DNA from: Muribaculaceae bacterium
GTDB lineage: Bacteria > Bacteroidota > Bacteroidia > Bacteroidales > Muribaculaceae
Length of the DNA stretch: 5,333 nucleotides
Direction: 5' to 3'
NCBI GenBank assembly: GCA_016287065.1
Contig: JAEEVB010000169.1
Span: 1-5,333 of the forward strand
Numbering within the stretch: position 1 is the stretch's first letter; every line of letters begins with the position of its first letter. Both the position numbers and the translations under genes were made by a program. Shown here piece by piece: positions 1 to 5,333 of the stretch. The notes under the pieces are model-generated. The model was not told the origin of the DNA, did no database searches, and saw only the letters and a program-made list of their open reading frames with translations.

Positions 1-13
1 TAATCTTTTTCAT
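1..13 (-). CDS. Start of the next minus-strand gene (partial, first four codons)
   Basis: An ATG at 13-11 on the minus strand opens ATG AAA AAG ATT, encoding MKKI, and runs off the window. The region before it is AT-rich and non-coding, with a -7-like box about 67 bases upstream (80-87). MKK(I/L) is a very common opening in Bacteroidales, especially for exported proteins and lipoproteins, but four residues cannot identify a product. In Bacteroides, as I recall, ribose-5-phosphate isomerase B can follow transketolase, and that would be one candidate. The separate promoter and long spacer argue slightly against such a tight operon. That this is a real start is an inference from context. Confidence 0.4.
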
Positions 14-79
14 AGACTTACGTTTTTTGTTAGTATTATAAAACAATTAAATTAAATCGTAATTACACAAAATACGGTG

Positions 80-87
80 CAAATATA
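80..87 (-). promoter_or_regulatory. Putative -7 box for the gene leaving the left edge
   Basis: Read on the minus strand this is TATATTTG, an exact match to the Bacteroidetes primary sigma factor -7 consensus TAnnTTTG. It lies about 67 bases before the ATG at 13, a normal leader length. No TTTG is seen at the expected 19-21 base distance upstream; that stretch is A-rich. The call therefore rests on the -7 box and position alone, in a region where chance matches are likely because it is so AT-rich. Confidence 0.35.
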
Positions 88-108
88 TATCTTTTTTTTG
101 AAACATTT

Positions 109-131
109 GCACTTTCCACTAAAAAAAGTGC
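109..131. terminator. Inverted repeat after transketolase, possible terminator
   Basis: A perfect 7-bp stem, GCACTTT (109-115) and AAAGTGC (125-131), encloses a 9-base loop. It lies 18 bases past the transketolase stop codon, where a terminator is expected. However, the T-rich tail (GTTTTTTCTTG, then a T7 run) follows the stem on the plus strand, where no gene is seen. On the minus strand the stem is followed by AAATGTTTC, a poor U-tract. It could be a weak terminator for transketolase, an mRNA 3'-end stabilising hairpin, or a terminator for unseen plus-strand transcription. Confidence 0.4.
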
Positions 132-148
132 GTTTTTTCTTGATTTTT

Positions 149-2194
149 TTACACTTTCGCCACTTTTTTCACCTCCAAAGCCACTTTTTCGGGCGTAAAA
201 CCGAATTTTTCGTCCAAAACCGTGTAGGGCGCAGAGGCTCCAAAGTGGTCAAGTCCAAACACTGTGCCATTCGGAATCAGGCGCTGCAATGTAGAGGGCA
301 ATCCAGCCGTCAGACCAAAGGCTGGCACATCAGCAGGAATTACCTCGTTGCGATAACCTTTATCCTGATTCATGAATACGCCAATCGAGGGAGCCGATAC
401 AATCTGGAACTGCAGTCCGCACTCCTCCTTGAGCAGACGGGCAGCATCGAACAAGGTAGCCACCTCCGAACCATTACCCACCAGCACAACATCTGGTTTC
501 TCATCTTTATATATAATGTAAGCACCTTTCTCGGCCTGCAGTGCCTCATTGTAACGGGCAGCATAGCCCTCGCCGCACATAGCGGGCAAGTCCTTCACAT
601 TCTGGCGCGACAGAATCAAGGCAGTCGGAGTCAACTGGTTCTCCATCGCCATCTTCCAGGCCACTGTGGTCTCGGCACTGTCGGCAGGACGGAGCACCAG
701 CATACTGTTTCGGCCGCTGTGGTTCTTGAGTTCTTCCATAAGCCTGATTTGGGCTTCCTGCTCCACAGGCTCGTGGGTTGGGCCATCCTCTCCCACCCTA
801 AAGGCGTCGTGGGTCCAAATGTACTTCACAGGCAGTTCCATCAAAGCAGCAATGCGGGCAGCGGGTTTCATGTAGTCGCTGAACACGAAGAAGGTGCCGC
901 AAGCACCAATCACACCACCGTGCAGTGCAATACCATTGATAATGGCGGCCATCGCCAGTTCCGACACACCTGCATGCAGGAAGGCGCCGCTGAAGTCGCC
1001 ACGTGTGAAGGCGGTGGTCTGCTTCAAGAAGCCGTCGGTCTTGTCGCTATTGGCAAGGTCAGCACTCGAGACAATCATATTGCCCACTTTGCGAGCCAGT
1101 TCAGCGAGCACATCGGCCGACGAGGCACGGGTAGCGATGTCGGGCTTATGTGCGATGGCAGCATAGTCAATTTCAGGCAATTCTCCATTTATATAGCGCT
1201 CAAGCTCTTTAGCCTTATCGGGATTAGCGGCACGCCAAGCATTCAGTTTGGCTTCACGTTCCTTGACAGCCAAGCGCAAGCGGCTTGTACGGTCACGATA
1301 CAGTTGCGACACCTCGGGGAACACGGCCCAGGGATTCTCTACATTGCCACCCAGGTTCTCGATGGTCTTGGCATAGTCAGCGCCCGATTTGCTCAGCGGG
1401 TTGCCATGCGTGCTGCACTTGCCTTCGAAGTTCTCGCCATCGGCCGTCACGCAGCCACAGCCCATAATGGTGCGCCCAATGATGAGCGTGGGGCGCTCCT
1501 GCTCGTTCTTTGCTGCCTCAAGAGCAGAGTCGATGGCATCGGCATCGGTACCGTCAATCTCAATCACATTCCAGTTCCACGCGCGATACTTCATGGCAGT
1601 GTCCTCGTTGCTCACAGCATCGCAGTTGGTGGAGAGCTGCACGCGGTTGCTGTCGTAGAACATGATCAGATTGCTAAGCCCCAGGTGACCGGCTATGCGG
1701 GCAGCCTCCTGCGAGATGCCCTCCTGTATGCCACCATCGCTGATGAAGGCATAGGTCTTATGAGCAAACTCCTCTCCAAAACGAGCCACCAAGAAGCGTT
1801 CGGCTATGGCGCAACCCACAGCCATCACATGGCCTTGACCCAACGGACCCGAGGTGTTCTCCACACCATGCGCCACATCCAGCTCTGGATGACCAGGCGT
1901 CACGCTGCCCCACTTGCGGAATTGCTTGATGTCGTCGACATGGTAGCGACCCGTGAGATACAGCACCGAGTAGAGCATGGGCGACATGTGGCCCGGATCA
2001 AGGAAAAATCGGTCACGGACAAACCAGTTGGGCATGTCGGGATCTTCGAGCAGATGCTTAAAATACAGCACCGACACAAAGTCGGCACCGCCCATAGCGC
2101 CACCGGGATGACCCGATTTTGCTGTCTCAACCATCGTTGCCGCCAGAATCCTGATGTTGTCGGCTGTTCGTTTCATCAATGCTTTGTCAGTCAT
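149..2194 (-). CDS. tkt: Transketolase
   Basis: This 681-residue cytoplasmic enzyme moves two-carbon ketol units between sugar phosphates in the non-oxidative pentose phosphate pathway, using thiamine diphosphate (ThDP) and a divalent metal. The length is normal for a full-size transketolase, and all three domains are present. Active-site residues, aligned by eye to E. coli TktA, are H29 in SGHPGGAMG, H69 in DPGHMS, H102 in TPGHPE, GPLGQG at 116-121, and H263 in STHG. The metal/ThDP motif is SDGG at 152-155 with N183 in YDSN. In the pyrimidine domain E412 (GVSELAM) is the catalytic glutamate, with aromatic F435, F438 and Y441. H462 (WTHD) and H474 (DGPTHEP) complete the substrate site. The canonical GDG begins with Ser here, which I recall as usual for Bacteroidetes transketolases. 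ATG at 2194 is the natural start, since homologues begin (M)xDKxLMxRxADNIR. The gene has its own probable promoter and a structured leader, and a terminator separates it from the permease upstream. An extra ~10 residues before KGAYII seem to be lineage variation. Confidence 0.97.
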   Translation of the reverse strand: MTDKALMKRTADNIRILAATMVETAKSGHPGGAMGGADFVSVLYFKHLLEDPDMPNWFVRDRFFLDPGHMSPMLYSVLYLTGRYHVDDIKQFRKWGSVTPGHPELDVAHGVENTSGPLGQGHVMAVGCAIAERFLVARFGEEFAHKTYAFISDGGIQEGISQEAARIAGHLGLSNLIMFYDSNRVQLSTNCDAVSNEDTAMKYRAWNWNVIEIDGTDADAIDSALEAAKNEQERPTLIIGRTIMGCGCVTADGENFEGKCSTHGNPLSKSGADYAKTIENLGGNVENPWAVFPEVSQLYRDRTSRLRLAVKEREAKLNAWRAANPDKAKELERYINGELPEIDYAAIAHKPDIATRASSADVLAELARKVGNMIVSSADLANSDKTDGFLKQTTAFTRGDFSGAFLHAGVSELAMAAIINGIALHGGVIGACGTFFVFSDYMKPAARIAALMELPVKYIWTHDAFRVGEDGPTHEPVEQEAQIRLMEELKNHSGRNSMLVLRPADSAETTVAWKMAMENQLTPTALILSRQNVKDLPAMCGEGYAARYNEALQAEKGAYIIYKDEKPDVVLVGNGSEVATLFDAARLLKEECGLQFQIVSAPSIGVFMNQDKGYRNEVIPADVPAFGLTAGLPSTLQRLIPNGTVFGLDHFGASAPYTVLDEKFGFTPEKVALEVKKVAKV

Positions 2195-2252
2195 AATCTG
2201 TTTGTTTCAAGGTTTATTATTGATTGGTTTTATAGGTTTTCACGTCTCTGAC

Positions 2253-2286
2253 GGGGCTTTTGGGCAACCCATGTCGCCATAGCCCC
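2253..2286 (-). promoter_or_regulatory. Nested stem-loop in the transketolase mRNA leader
   Basis: On the minus strand an outer 6-bp stem, GGGGCT (2286-2281) with AGCCCC (2258-2253), encloses an inner 6-bp stem, GGCGAC (2278-2273) with GTTGCC (2268-2263, one G-U pair), closed by an ATGG loop. A small second hairpin, CGTC-AGA-GACG (2253-2243), abuts and shares one base with it. No U-tract follows, so it does not look like an intrinsic terminator. With transcription starting near 2291, as the promoter suggests, the stem would sit almost at the mRNA 5' end, about 60 bases before the start codon. A role in mRNA stability or control is inference; I recognise no known riboswitch class. Confidence 0.4.
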
Positions 2287-2298
2287 TCATTTTCTTTA

Positions 2299-2330
2299 CG
2301 AAATTACTGCTTTTTTTGCAACCCTGCAAC
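2299..2330 (-). promoter_or_regulatory. Probable transketolase promoter (Bacteroidetes type)
   Basis: On the minus strand the -7 element is TAATTTCG (2306-2299), one mismatch from TAnnTTTG. The -33 element is TTGC (2329-2326), separated by 19 bases, the usual spacing for this promoter class. It lies just downstream of the permease terminator and gives a predicted start near 2291, hence a leader of nearly 100 bases. The -33 region carries a direct repeat, GTTGC at 2330-2326 and again at 2322-2318, an 8-base period that could be coincidence or a protein-binding site. Confidence 0.5.
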
Positions 2331-2363
2331 TTTTCGGCCCCCTTTTTTCCATTTTTGTGCCAT

Positions 2364-2400
2364 AAAAAAGGCGGTTGCCAACATACTTATGACAACCGCC
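2364..2400 (-). terminator. Intrinsic terminator of the permease gene
   Basis: Read on the minus strand, a perfect GC-rich 8-bp stem, GGCGGTTG (2400-2393) with CAACCGCC (2377-2370), is followed directly by six Ts (2369-2364). The 15-base loop contains a possible extra 3-bp helix (CAT/ATG). It starts 25 bases after the permease stop codon. Stem, U-tract and position all fit Rho-independent termination. It implies that most permease transcripts end here and that transketolase relies on its own promoter. Confidence 0.85.
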
Positions 2401-2425
2401 CTGTTTCTTGAGGTCTGATTAGAGG

Positions 2426-3967
2426 TTATTCGGCCTCTGCCTTCACCTTCTTCGACACGCGGCTACCCACCAGTGCATAGAACAAGATGTAAGCTGCGCA
2501 GAAGATTACCACCACATAGCTAATCATATAGGAGTTAAACATATCAGCAACAAAACCTTGGAAGGGAACCAAGATACCACCACCGAACACCATGGTCATG
2601 AACAGACCCGATGCCAGACTCGTGTACTTGCCAAGGCCCTCGACTGACATGTTGAATATACCACCCCACATCACCGAAGTGAAGAGACCCACCAAAACGA
2701 TGAAGATAATGCCCACAGGGGTTTGGCCCCAAACAACCGACATGGTGCTCCAGTCAATACCTGGCATATTGAAGGTGAGGTCTTTAGGCAGCAAGATGCC
2801 CAATAGCACAAAGATGATGGCCATCGTTGCGCAGAACGAGACTTGCTTGCGACTGCTCACCTTACCGCCGATAATGCCACCAAGCAGTCGGCCAATGAGC
2901 ATCAGGAACCAGTAGATGGCCACAATGCCGCCGGCAATGGTCGCGTTCATCATCACACCAGGTTCTTGGGCTTTTACCTTAGCAGGAGTCAGCTGACCGG
3001 ACTCGATCTTCTCGGCGGTCGAGGCAATGTCTTCCTCAAGGTCTACGATTGCCAGCGAGTCGGCACGGCTCAAGCCTGCAGTACCCTTCTTCGACATAAT
3101 CGACTCAAAACTTGGCGAGAGCTGATGATAGGCAATAGCAGCATCCATCGGAGCCTTGTCTTTGTACTCGTTCAGGACAGCCTCTTTCTTGGCAATCATC
3201 TCTTCGGTATCCGCAGTGAGATACTGCAGTGCATAGGTGGGAGGTCCCACTTCAAGACCCAGATACAGGAAAATGGCAATAATACCCAGTGTGAAGTGCC
3301 TATACTTCAAAGCACCGCTAATCTTCGCAGGCTCAGCCTTCTTGGCCTCGTCTTCTTCCTCCATCACAGGCTCTTCAATCTTTGTGAAGAGAAGCACCAC
3401 AAATGCCACGGCAAATATGATCAGAGCAATCATAAGGGCAGGGGTAGCGTCCTCAATGGCTGCATGAGCTGCATCGGCAATGAGCGAACCCATGATAATG
3501 GTCACTGCCACAGCTGCCAGAGAGTTGCACACGCCACCAAACTGCACCAGCTGGTTACCCTTGTTGCCACCACCACCCATGGTGTTGAGCATGGGGTTAA
3601 CAACGGTGTTGAGCATGCACATGCAGAAACCTGCGATGAATGCACCCAGCAAATACACCCAGAAGCTTTCGATGCCTTCCCAGCCACTCATGTACTGAAT
3701 GAATACGCCGAGAATACCGATTGCAATGGCGAGCAAAGCCGTCTTCTTGTATCCCAATTTGTGGAGCAACATACCGCTTGGGATACCCATCACCAGATAA
3801 GCGATAAAGTTGGCTGCATTACCCAGCTGAGCTGCAAAGCTCGATGCATGGAATTGGTTTTTTACTATCACAGCCATCGGGCTGCAAAGGTTGGTCACAA
3901 AGGCAATCATCGCGAACAAGAAGAACATCATGATGATCGCCACCCATTGTTTCTTTTTTTGTGCCAT
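2426..3967 (-). CDS. MFS sugar permease, FucP/GlcP-like (fucose:proton symporter family)
   Basis: This is a 513-residue inner-membrane transporter with about 12 helices, roughly at 9-29, 44-67, 76-93, 102-121, 141-164, 176-195, 226-250, 339-360, 374-393, 415-433, 451-472 and 480-500. FucP-family marks include LHKLGYKK (68-75) after helix 2, LNTVVNP (119-125) in helix 4, FLYLGLEVG (233-241) in helix 7, and VEGLGKYTS (442-450) before helix 11. An acidic cytoplasmic linker (198-212) joins the two halves. About 85 hydrophilic residues (252-336) are inserted in the loop after helix 7, predicted periplasmic; this accounts for the excess over E. coli FucP (about 440 residues). Asn occupies the places of FucP Asp46 and Glu135 (N26 and N120). 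I start at ATG 3967 (MAQKKK); a TTG immediately before it would add one residue but is less likely. A promoter lies upstream and a terminator downstream. The nearby transketolase hints at a pentose or related sugar, but the substrate cannot be read from the sequence. Confidence 0.85.
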   Translation of the reverse strand: MAQKKKQWVAIIMMFFLFAMIAFVTNLCSPMAVIVKNQFHASSFAAQLGNAANFIAYLVMGIPSGMLLHKLGYKKTALLAIAIGILGVFIQYMSGWEGIESFWVYLLGAFIAGFCMCMLNTVVNPMLNTMGGGGNKGNQLVQFGGVCNSLAAVAVTIIMGSLIADAAHAAIEDATPALMIALIIFAVAFVVLLFTKIEEPVMEEEDEAKKAEPAKISGALKYRHFTLGIIAIFLYLGLEVGPPTYALQYLTADTEEMIAKKEAVLNEYKDKAPMDAAIAYHQLSPSFESIMSKKGTAGLSRADSLAIVDLEEDIASTAEKIESGQLTPAKVKAQEPGVMMNATIAGGIVAIYWFLMLIGRLLGGIIGGKVSSRKQVSFCATMAIIFVLLGILLPKDLTFNMPGIDWSTMSVVWGQTPVGIIFIVLVGLFTSVMWGGIFNMSVEGLGKYTSLASGLFMTMVFGGGILVPFQGFVADMFNSYMISYVVVIFCAAYILFYALVGSRVSKKVKAEAE

Positions 3968-4038
3968 CAAATATAAATTTTAAGTTATAGAAATCTTTAT
4001 AGAATGTAAAGAACAAGTCAATTTTATTTATCAAACTA

Positions 4039-4071
4039 CAAAGATAAGCAATATTTCCCGTAAATGACAAA
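4039..4071 (-). promoter_or_regulatory. Promoter of the permease gene (Bacteroidetes type)
   Basis: On the minus strand the -7 element is TATCTTTG (4046-4039), a perfect TAnnTTTG match. The -33 element is TTTG (4071-4068), with a 21-base spacer. The predicted start is near 4033, giving a leader of about 65 AT-rich bases before the ATG at 3967. The promoter begins 24 bases after the YggS stop codon. I see no GC-rich terminator hairpin after YggS in this spacer, so some read-through from the DUF4494-YggS operon into the permease is possible. Confidence 0.7.
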
Positions 4072-4094
4072 TATCTATCGTCAATTCACTAAAA

Positions 4095-4763
4095 TCAAGA
4101 TTCTCGAGGACCGAAAATGTCGGTGCCAATGCGCACCATCGTCGAGCCCTCCTCCACTGCCAGTGGCCAGTCGTCGCTCATGCCCATGCTCACCTCGGTG
4201 AATCCATCGCAGCCGGCAAGCACACCACCACGCAGGGTCTCAAAAGTGCTCTTGATGCGCGCAAACTCGCGTCGCACCTGCTCCTGGTCGTCGGTGAGCG
4301 AGGCCATGCCCATCACACCACGCAGGCGCACATGTTCAAAGCCCTGCAATTGGCCAGCGTCGGCGGCCTCGAGCAATTCGTCGACCGTGAAGCCGCTCTT
4401 GGTTTCTTCTTGTGCCACATGCAGTTGCAGCAGCACATCCACGATGCGGTCGATGCGAGCCGCCTCTTTGTCGACCAGCGCCAGCAGCTTCAGCGAATCG
4501 ATGCTCTGAATCATGCTCACATGAGGCATGATCATGCGCACCTTGTTGGTCTGCAGTTTGCCAATGAAGTGCCACTGCACGTCGGCGGGCAACAGCGGAG
4601 CTTTTGCCACCAGTTCCTGGGCGCGATTCTCGCCAAAGATGCGCTGACCGGCCTCGTAGGCTTCCATCAGGCGCTCCACCGGGTGGAACTTCGACACCGC
4701 AACCAGTTTCACGCCCGCAGGCAGTTCACCGTGCAGTCGGGTTATATTGTCAGCTATTGGCAT
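4095..4763 (-). CDS. yggS: YggS/PROSC-family pyridoxal phosphate homeostasis protein
   Basis: This 222-residue cytoplasmic protein belongs to the family that binds pyridoxal 5'-phosphate (PLP) on a single TIM-barrel domain like that of alanine racemase, and it acts in vitamin B6 balance rather than as a known enzyme. K25 in VAVSKFHP is the PLP-linking lysine. Other family marks are FGENRAQEL (43-51), WHFIGKLQTNK (64-74), VRLRGVMGMA, SMGMSDDW (192-199), and the phosphate-binding GSTMVRIGT (206-214) before IFG. The length matches the usual 220-235. I choose ATG 4763: homologues start M-x-IADNL, it follows an AAGGAGG at good distance, and it comes one base after the DUF4494 stop. A longer TTG start at 4787 would add eight atypical residues. 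The one-base gap implies cotranscription and probable translational coupling with DUF4494. Confidence 0.93.
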   Translation of the reverse strand: MPIADNITRLHGELPAGVKLVAVSKFHPVERLMEAYEAGQRIFGENRAQELVAKAPLLPADVQWHFIGKLQTNKVRMIMPHVSMIQSIDSLKLLALVDKEAARIDRIVDVLLQLHVAQEETKSGFTVDELLEAADAGQLQGFEHVRLRGVMGMASLTDDQEQVRREFARIKSTFETLRGGVLAGCDGFTEVSMGMSDDWPLAVEEGSTMVRIGTDIFGPRES

Positions 4764-4764
4764 G

Positions 4765-5223
4765 TCAGGCCTCCTTCTTGTCGGCAAGTGTCTTGCTCAA
4801 ATCAGCGGCAAACACGTCCATACTAGGAGTCTCGACCACCGATGCCACCTCATAATCGAAGGCAACGCCTTCCATACTCTTGAGAAATACCTTGAGCGCA
4901 TCTTCGAGCGTGGTAGCCTGCACCAACGTGAGCGAGGGAGTCTTTTTCTCTACCGCGGTCTTCTCGTCGATGGTGATCATGTTGATTTTCACCTTATACC
5001 AGCGGTCGCCGCCTTCCAGATAGAGCACATCATCGAGTTTCACCTTTTTCACGGCTGTCACCAAGAACTCACCCGTAACATAAGGCTCCATCTCTTGAGT
5101 GATGCGTGCTTCGGCTTCGGTGAAGCTCAGGGCGTCTACCAGATAGGTTTCGGGCACTGCCTTCACAGCCCCCGTCTCAAGTGTCTTGTCATACTTGACC
5201 TTAGTCTCAAACCATTGTGTCAT
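4765..5223 (-). CDS. DUF4494 domain-containing protein
   Basis: This 152-residue protein of unknown function is recognised from the N-terminal MTxWFExKxxYxK pattern, YLVDALSFTEAEARI (27-41), the middle GDRWYKVK and ITIDEKT stretches, and the late VASVVETPSMDVF. These are features of DUF4494 proteins in Bacteroidetes. It has no signal peptide or membrane helix, so it should be cytoplasmic. It is highly charged, with Lys/Glu-rich alternation typical of a small alpha/beta domain. The length is close to the family norm, with a short Lys-rich tail (KTLADKKEA). ATG 5223 is the first sensible start. The last codons also supply the Shine-Dalgarno sequence of the following yggS. The neighbouring PLP protein suggests, without proving, a role in cofactor or amino-acid metabolism. 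Confidence 0.88.
   Translation of the reverse strand: MTQWFETKVKYDKTLETGAVKAVPETYLVDALSFTEAEARITQEMEPYVTGEFLVTAVKKVKLDDVLYLEGGDRWYKVKINMITIDEKTAVEKKTPSLTLVQATTLEDALKVFLKSMEGVAFDYEVASVVETPSMDVFAADLSKTLADKKEA
4770..4776 (-). promoter_or_regulatory. Shine-Dalgarno site of yggS inside the DUF4494 gene
   Basis: On the minus strand AAGGAGG is followed by six bases and then ATG (4763). It is formed by the final Lys-Lys-Glu-Ala codons of DUF4494, just before that gene's TGA. Strong Shine-Dalgarno sequences are uncommon in Bacteroidetes, where leaders are usually A-rich, so this site helps fix the yggS start at 4763 rather than the in-frame TTG at 4787. Part of the match comes free from AAG/GAG codons, so chance contributes. 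Confidence 0.55.
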
Positions 5224-5263
5224 ATTCCTTTGTAGTTTAAATCGTTATAAAATCGTAATTTTG
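5224..5263. promoter_or_regulatory. AT-rich gap before DUF4494, likely promoter region
   Basis: These 40 bases are strongly AT-rich between two GC-richer stretches. On the plus strand TAATTTTG (5256-5263) exactly matches the -7 consensus but touches the candidate ATG at 5264, and no TTTG lies 19-21 bases upstream (the nearest is 23). On the minus strand no good TAnnTTTG is seen before DUF4494; an AAAGGA (5231-5226) sits only two bases from its ATG, too close for a classical Shine-Dalgarno. The region probably contains promoter elements for DUF4494, but I cannot place them firmly. Confidence 0.3.
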
Positions 5264-5333
5264 ATGCTTTTGGAGCAGGCCACAGCGCAGCTGCCACAAG
5301 GCATTTGGCAAGCAACGGGTGCTATGCCGCAGC
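5264..5333 (+). CDS. Possible start of a divergent plus-strand gene (partial, unidentified)
   Basis: An ATG at 5264 opens 23 uninterrupted codons to the window edge, beginning MLLEQATAQLPQGIW. The switch from AT-rich to GC-richer sequence falls at this ATG, and the codons used (GAG, CAG, GCC, CTG, CCG) resemble those of the genes in the window. I do not recognise the product. The main alternative is a minus-strand gene ending here. One minus frame is open from the edge to a TAA at 5247-5245, 21 bases before DUF4494, but it would encode a tail with five cysteines in 28 residues, which looks less natural. A second minus frame is also open to a TAA. The evidence is weak because only 70 bases are visible. 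Confidence 0.33.
   Translation, partial: MLLEQATAQLPQGIWQATGAMPQ

Noticed and set aside
152..155. A coding strand run where the transketolase might be truncated, because the gene ends in AT-rich sequence.
   Set aside because: The protein reaches a normal C-terminal domain (LDEKFGFTPEKV) and a full length of 681 residues, with a TAA stop at 149-151.
1734..1739. Ser in place of the first Gly in the transketolase GDG thiamine motif (residue 152) as a possible inactivating change.
   Set aside because: The metal-binding Asp and the following Gly are kept, and I recall the same SDGG form in Bacteroides transketolases, so it is a lineage feature.
77..2251. A 724-codon plus-strand open frame lying antisense to the whole transketolase gene.
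   Set aside because: Its product is low-complexity and Cys/His/Gln-rich without any recognisable domain, and its ends fall in AT-rich spacers. The minus-strand frame matches transketolase from end to end. Such long antisense frames arise when codon bias on one strand avoids stops on the other.
2304..2363. A 19-codon minus-strand frame (MAQKWKKGG...) right after the permease terminator, whose first 12 bases repeat the start of the permease gene.
   Set aside because: It begins at the end of the terminator U-tract and overlaps the transketolase promoter, so it would lie upstream of the predicted transcript start. The shared ATGGCACAAAAA is short and A-rich, so chance is enough to explain it.
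2843..3976. A 377-codon plus-strand open frame antisense to the permease.
   Set aside because: It is rich in His, Gln and Cys with no domain, and it is fully explained as the mirror of a real membrane protein gene with consistent family motifs.
4072..4094. A possible terminator directly after yggS.
   Set aside because: Only a 4-bp TGAC/GTCA match is found, AT-rich and overlapping the permease -33 region, with no U-tract.

Overview
The window looks like an ordinary chromosomal stretch from a member of the Bacteroidales (Bacteroidota), perhaps a Prevotella- or Muribaculaceae-like gut anaerobe; the genus cannot be settled from these bases. Four points support this. The transketolase has the Bacteroidetes form of the thiamine-binding motif (SDGG, not GDG). 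A DUF4494 gene, a family I know only from Bacteroidota, sits directly in front of a YggS gene. The upstream regions carry TAnnTTTG -7 boxes with TTTG/TTGC -33 boxes. Strong Shine-Dalgarno sequences are mostly absent. Genes are moderately GC-rich and the spacers are very AT-rich.

All four complete genes lie on the minus strand, so transcription runs from high to low coordinates. At the right edge (5264-5333) a reading frame may begin on the plus strand, separated by a 40-bp AT-rich gap from the minus-strand DUF4494 gene (4765-5223). DUF4494 is followed after a single base by the PLP-homeostasis protein YggS (4095-4763), an apparently translationally coupled pair. A 131-bp spacer then holds a clear promoter for an MFS sugar permease of the FucP/GlcP type (2426-3967), which ends at a good intrinsic terminator (2364-2400). 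Transketolase (149-2194) follows with its own probable promoter (2299-2330) and a structured 5' leader (2253-2286). Beyond it, an AT-rich spacer carries a hairpin and another -7 box, and at the left edge the first codons (MKKI) of the next minus-strand gene appear.

Functionally there are two units. DUF4494-YggS is a small operon tied to vitamin B6 cofactor handling through YggS. The permease and transketolase plausibly serve sugar uptake and the non-oxidative pentose phosphate pathway, but the terminator and second promoter between them indicate separate control.

I found no mobile element, CRISPR array, RNA gene or obviously new system. The points most worth following up are the roughly 85-residue insertion in a periplasmic loop of the permease together with Asn at two proton-coupling positions of FucP, the nested hairpin in the transketolase leader, and the tight linkage of the uncharacterised DUF4494 protein to YggS.
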